Assembly (NCBI GenBank): GCA_937901285.1
Contig: CALCHI010000117.1
Coordinates: 1-8,878, forward strand
Source of the DNA: UBA8437 sp003445035
GTDB lineage: Bacteria; Planctomycetota; Planctomycetia; Planctomycetales; Planctomycetaceae
Length of the DNA stretch: 8,878 bases
Direction: 5' to 3'
How positions within the stretch are numbered: position 1 is the stretch's first letter; each line of letters begins with the position of its first letter. The notes beneath the pieces were generated by a model. It was given only the letters and a program-made list of their open reading frames with translations. It searched no databases and was not told the DNA's origin. Positions 5,675-8,878 of this stretch are shown piece by piece. Position numbers and translations under genes: made by a program.

Positions 5675-8134
5675 ATGCGGCACTTGTTGACATCAGCGAT
5701 CGTCGGCCTCGTCGGCCTCGGGTTCACTGGACTTCCCTCGGCCGCTCTGGCTGAGGAAGCCCTGGTCACGGTGGGCAAACCCGCCGGGCTGGCCTTCGAA
5801 CCCGCCTCGTTCGAACTCGCAGGCAAGCGGGCGTTCCAGCAGCTGCTGGTGACCGCCAAGTACGCCTCGGGCGAGGTCCGCGACTTGACCACAGTGGCGG
5901 GCTTCACCTCGTCCAACGCCAAGGTGGTCAAGGTTCAGAACGGCAAAGCCGTACCGGTTGGTGATGGCACAGCCGTGTTGACGGCGACCGTCGGCGGCCA
6001 GAAGGCCACCGTGAAGGTGACCGTCAAGAACACCGCCGTGGCGCACCCGGTCAGCTTCCAGAACGAAATGCTGGCAGCCCTCTCCAAGGGAGGCTGCAAT
6101 GCAGGTGCCTGCCACGGGTCACCCTCGGGCAAGGCCGGTTTCCGGCTGTCGCTGCGAGCCTTCGACCCGCCGCTGGACATCCTCACCCTGCGGCACGAGT
6201 ACTTCGGCCGACGGACCAACGCCATGGACCCCGCCGACAGCCTGGTAGTGAAAAAGGCGATGATGGAAGTCGCTCACGGCGGTGGTAAGCGAGTCCGAAA
6301 AGGCGACGCGGTTTACCAGACGTTCGTCGGCTGGATCGGGGAAGGCCTGAAACTGGATGCCAAAGGCACTCCCACCCTGGTCAAGACCGAACTGCTGCCC
6401 AAGAAGCGCGTCCTGCAACCCTCCAGCAACCTCCAGCAACTGGTCCTGATGGGCCACTTCAGCGACGGCAGTGTTCGTGACCTGACGCCCCTGGCCGTGT
6501 TCACTTCGTCCAACGAGTCGGTCGGCACCGTCACCGCCGATGGACTGATCGAGAAAACCGGGCGTGGCGAAACCGCCGTGCTGGCCAGGTACCTCGACAA
6601 GATGACCACCAGCCACGTCACGTTCCTGGAGAACGTCGAAGGGTTTGCATGGAGCAACCCCAAGGCAAACAACTTCGTCGATCAGCGGGTCTACGAGAAG
6701 CTGCAGCAGTTGCAGATCCTTCCCAGTGACCTGTGCACCGACGAGGAATTCCTCCGCCGCGCCTACATCGACACCACCGGCCGATTGCCGAAGGTCGATG
6801 AGGTCCACGCGTTCCTCAACGACAAGAGTGCCGACAAGCGGGCCAAGCTCGTCAACCGGCTGCTTGACCTCGACGACTTCGCCGAGTTGTGGGCTCTGCG
6901 TTGGGCCGACATCCTTCGTTCCAACAGCAAGAAGATCAAGGTCAAGGGCGTCCACAAGTTCTACCGCTGGATCTATGACAGCGTCCGCACCGACAAGCCG
7001 CTCGACCAGTTCACTCGCGAACTGATCACCGCCAGCGGCAGCGTGTATGAGAACCCGGCAGCCAACTACTGGCGAGCCAGCCGGGACCCCAACGATGCCG
7101 TCGAAACCACCGCGCAACTGTTCCTGGGCATTCGCATCCAGTGTGCCAAGTGCCACAACCACCCGTTCGAGCGGTGGACACAGGACAACTACTACGGCAT
7201 CGCGGCGGCCTTCACCCGCATCGGCCGGACCAAGGGCGCCCGTCCCGACGACGAGGTGATCTTCCCGGCCACGTCCGGGGAGATCAAGCAGCCGCGGACC
7301 GGCAAGACGATGAAGGTCCACCTGCTGCTCAAGGGTGATGTCGACGTTCCTGATGACCAGGACCGGCGAGCCGTTTTCGCCACCTGGCTGACCGGTGCCA
7401 ACAACCCGTTCTTCGCACGGGCGTCGGTCAACCGCATCTGGGGACACCTGATGGGCCGCGGCATCGTCGAACCCGTCGACGACTTCCGTGACTCAAACCC
7501 ACCCTCCAACGCCAAGCTGCTCGATGAACTGGCCACCCAGTTCGTCAAGAACAACTTCAGCCGCAAGTGGGCCATCCAGACGATCATGAACAGCCGGATC
7601 TACCAGCTCAGTTCGCGGAAGAACAAGTTCAACTCCGACGACGAAATCTACAACTCGCACGCCACCACCCGGTTGCTCAGTGCCGAGCAGTTGCTCGACG
7701 CGATCTGCCAGGTCACCGACGTGCCCGAGAGCTTCAAGGGTGCGCCCCCTGGGACCCGTGCCGTGGCCTTGCCCGAGCCGCCCAGCGATCACTACTTCCT
7801 GAAGATCTTCGGGCAGCCCCAGCGTGAGATGGCGTGTGCGTGCGAGCGTTCCAACGAATCCAACCTCTCGCAGGCCCTGCAGATGATCAACGGGCCGGTC
7901 GTGCACAACAAGCTGCGTGCCGACAACGGTCGGATCGCGAAGATGATCAAGGAGAAGAAGAGCGACGAGCAGATCATCTCGTCACTCTACATGGCCGCAC
8001 TGGCCCGCAACCCGGCTGCGGCCGAGATGACCGCGGCCAAGAAGCACATCGCCAACAGCAAGGACCGACGTCTGGCGCTTGAGGATGTGGGCTGGGCCGT
8101 GCTGAACTCCAAGGAGTTCCTCTTCCAGCACTAG
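5675..8134 (+). CDS. Secreted Big2 / DUF1549 (PSCyt2) / DUF1553 (PSD1) protein, probable c-type heme protein
   Basis: The 819-residue product is an exported planctomycete family protein of unknown function. The signal peptide is MRHLLTSAIVGLVGLGFTGL and onward, with a cut expected after ALA (residue 26). Two Big2/Ig-like domains (about 35-118 and 246-318) share an internal repeat of the type G-x-VRDLT followed by FTSSN (at 66-81 and 265-280). Between them is CNAGACHG (Cys141, Cys146, His147), a CX4CH motif. DUF1549/PSCyt2 covers about 333-517 with FLRRAYIDTTGRLP, ELWALRWADILRSN and a canonical heme-type CAKCHNHPFERW (Cys490, Cys493, His494). DUF1553/PSD1 covers about 562-815 with ARASVNRIWGHLMGRGIVEP, SRIYQLSSR, the conserved CACERSNESNLSQALQMING (721-740) and a final NSKEFLFQH. 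The ATG has GGAG 10 bases upstream. Covalent heme is inferred from the motifs. Full length, no damage seen. A DUF1501 partner, frequent beside such genes, is absent here. Confidence 0.93.
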   Translation: MRHLLTSAIVGLVGLGFTGLPSAALAEEALVTVGKPAGLAFEPASFELAGKRAFQQLLVTAKYASGEVRDLTTVAGFTSSNAKVVKVQNGKAVPVGDGTAVLTATVGGQKATVKVTVKNTAVAHPVSFQNEMLAALSKGGCNAGACHGSPSGKAGFRLSLRAFDPPLDILTLRHEYFGRRTNAMDPADSLVVKKAMMEVAHGGGKRVRKGDAVYQTFVGWIGEGLKLDAKGTPTLVKTELLPKKRVLQPSSNLQQLVLMGHFSDGSVRDLTPLAVFTSSNESVGTVTADGLIEKTGRGETAVLARYLDKMTTSHVTFLENVEGFAWSNPKANNFVDQRVYEKLQQLQILPSDLCTDEEFLRRAYIDTTGRLPKVDEVHAFLNDKSADKRAKLVNRLLDLDDFAELWALRWADILRSNSKKIKVKGVHKFYRWIYDSVRTDKPLDQFTRELITASGSVYENPAANYWRASRDPNDAVETTAQLFLGIRIQCAKCHNHPFERWTQDNYYGIAAAFTRIGRTKGARPDDEVIFPATSGEIKQPRTGKTMKVHLLLKGDVDVPDDQDRRAVFATWLTGANNPFFARASVNRIWGHLMGRGIVEPVDDFRDSNPPSNAKLLDELATQFVKNNFSRKWAIQTIMNSRIYQLSSRKNKFNSDDEIYNSHATTRLLSAEQLLDAICQVTDVPESFKGAPPGTRAVALPEPPSDHYFLKIFGQPQREMACACERSNESNLSQALQMINGPVVHNKLRADNGRIAKMIKEKKSDEQIISSLYMAALARNPAAAEMTAAKKHIANSKDRRLALEDVGWAVLNSKEFLFQH

Positions 8135-8147
8135 GTCGTCGACCACA

Positions 8148-8184
8148 CACTCTCCCTGAGGACCAACCACCGCACGGGAGAGTG
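8148..8184 (+). other. First of two hairpins after the DUF1549 gene
   Basis: CACTCTCCC (8148-8156) and GGGAGAGTG (8176-8184) form a perfect 9-bp stem with a 19-base loop, starting 13 bases after the stop codon. No T-tract follows (GGAACG), so it is not a terminator alone. It may stabilise the transcript end or assist the terminator 12 bases further on. Confidence 0.6.
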
Positions 8185-8196
8185 GGAACGACACGC

Positions 8197-8242
8197 ACAA
8201 GGGGCCGGACGCAGCGAGGAGCTGCCTCCGGCCCCTTGTTTT
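8197..8242 (+). terminator. Strong rho-independent terminator
   Basis: ACAAGGGGCCGGA (8197-8209) pairs perfectly over 13 bp with TCCGGCCCCTTGT (8227-8239). After one C-C mismatch, an inner GCAGC/GCTGC stem of 5 bp closes a GAGGA loop. The 3' arm runs into TTTT (8239-8242). It ends the + strand transcript and lies between two convergent genes. Read on the - strand no T-tract follows the stem, so it is probably one-directional. Confidence 0.88.
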
Positions 8243-8293
8243 CATGCGGTCCTGGCCCGTCCACTGTCCCCGGCAACCAACACGCCAGGGCAC

Positions 8294-8878
8294 TCAAGTG
8301 GTGTATTCGGAGTTCAACCGGACATACTCGGTCGTCAGATCGCACGTCCAGAATCTGGTCGAAGACTCTCCGAAAGGAAATCGCAACGCGATCACGACCT
8401 GTTCCTCGTCCCGCATCGCCGCCGAAACCGCCTGCTGGTCGTAATCCACCGGCACGCCTTCGCGGAAGATCACTGTGCCGTTGATCGCCAGCGTGATGTC
8501 GTCCTCGACCAGGTCCACCCCTGTCCGTCCACAGCAGCTGACGATACGTCCCCAGTTGGGATCGTTCCCCGTGATCGCCGTCTTGACCAGCGCATCATCG
8601 GCCACAGTCCTGGCAATCACCTCGGCTTCCTCTCGAGTCCGCAGCCCCACGACATCAATCTGCACCAGGTGGTCGGCTCCCTCGGCATCGGCGACAATTG
8701 CCCGTGCCAGGTCCCGGCAGACCGACGTCACCGCCGCAGCGACCGCCTCCAGGTCTCCATCTCCTCCGACAACCGGTCCGGCACCACCGGACAACAGCAG
8801 CACCGTGTCACTTGTGCTGGTGTGGCCCTCGACACTGATGCTGTTGAAACTGGCATCGACGGCCGTCCTGAGCACCGT
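8294..8878 (-). CDS. argJ: Arginine biosynthesis protein ArgJ, C-terminal half (partial, start outside window)
   Basis: ArgJ transfers the acetyl group from N-acetylornithine to glutamate, closing the cyclic arginine pathway; some members also use acetyl-CoA to make N-acetylglutamate. The last 194 residues are visible, reading leftwards from the window end to a TGA at 8296-8294. They belong to the beta chain that forms after self-cleavage. Family hallmarks are SFNSISVEGHTSTSDTVLLLSGGA, the ITGNDPNWGRI block, AINGTVIFREG and the typical C-terminus CDLTTEYVRLNSEYTT. The cleavage motif with the catalytic Thr is upstream and outside the window, so it cannot be judged whether the enzyme is mono- or bifunctional. 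The frame continues open to base 8878; a GTG at 8875 is an internal Val, not a start. It is convergent with the DUF1549 gene and functionally unrelated to it. Confidence 0.95.
   Translation of the reverse strand, partial: TVLRTAVDASFNSISVEGHTSTSDTVLLLSGGAGPVVGGDGDLEAVAAAVTSVCRDLARAIVADAEGADHLVQIDVVGLRTREEAEVIARTVADDALVKTAITGNDPNWGRIVSCCGRTGVDLVEDDITLAINGTVIFREGVPVDYDQQAVSAAMRDEEQVVIALRFPFGESSTRFWTCDLTTEYVRLNSEYTT

Noticed and set aside
6119..7447. 442-codon open frame on the - strand opposite the DUF1549 gene
   Set aside because: It mirrors a well-conserved coding region, has no recognisable domain, and its composition is that of a codon-bias shadow.

Overview
The window looks like a piece of a GC-rich planctomycete (Planctomycetota) chromosome. 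The best evidence is the pair of secreted proteins in the middle and right: a PPC-domain/Ig-like protein followed by a Big2 + DUF1549 (PSCyt2) + DUF1553 (PSD1) protein. These families are strongly characteristic of planctomycetes. The bL9 with an N-terminal extension and the S6-SSB-L9-DnaB gene order without rpsR between ssb and rplI fit that assignment, but the exact genus cannot be read from the sequence.

Left part (1-2889, + strand): a translation/replication cluster. It opens inside the acidic C-terminal tail of a protein that is most likely ribosomal protein bS6 (rpsF). Eight perfect 15-bp repeats encode EETAE units there. Then come ssb, rplI and dnaB, all on the same strand with gaps of 60-102 bases, consistent with one operon. 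No rpsR (bS18) lies between ssb and rplI.

Middle (2890-5515): after dnaB there is a 310-base gene-free stretch. It holds small inverted repeats, a good sigma70-type promoter (TTGACG-N18-TATGAT) whose -10 box sits inside a perfect 16-bp hyphenated palindrome, and a roughly 200-base leader with potential hairpins. It leads into a 771-residue secreted protein with two PPC domains and three C-terminal beta-sandwich modules.

Right part (5516-8134): a 159-base spacer with a 15-bp palindrome precedes an 819-residue secreted protein with two Big2-like domains, a CX4CH motif, a CXXCH motif inside DUF1549, and a DUF1553 C-terminal half. Two consecutive hairpins follow its stop; the second is a strong rho-independent terminator. 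The usual planctomycete companion, a DUF1501 protein, is not present in the window.

Right edge (8294-8878, - strand): the C-terminal half of ArgJ, arginine biosynthesis, convergent with the secreted-protein unit and cut by the window end.

The left cluster is ordinary housekeeping. The uncharacterised part is the PPC/DUF1549-DUF1553 pair: two exported proteins, probably transcribed separately from the housekeeping genes, one of them a likely c-type heme protein of unknown function.
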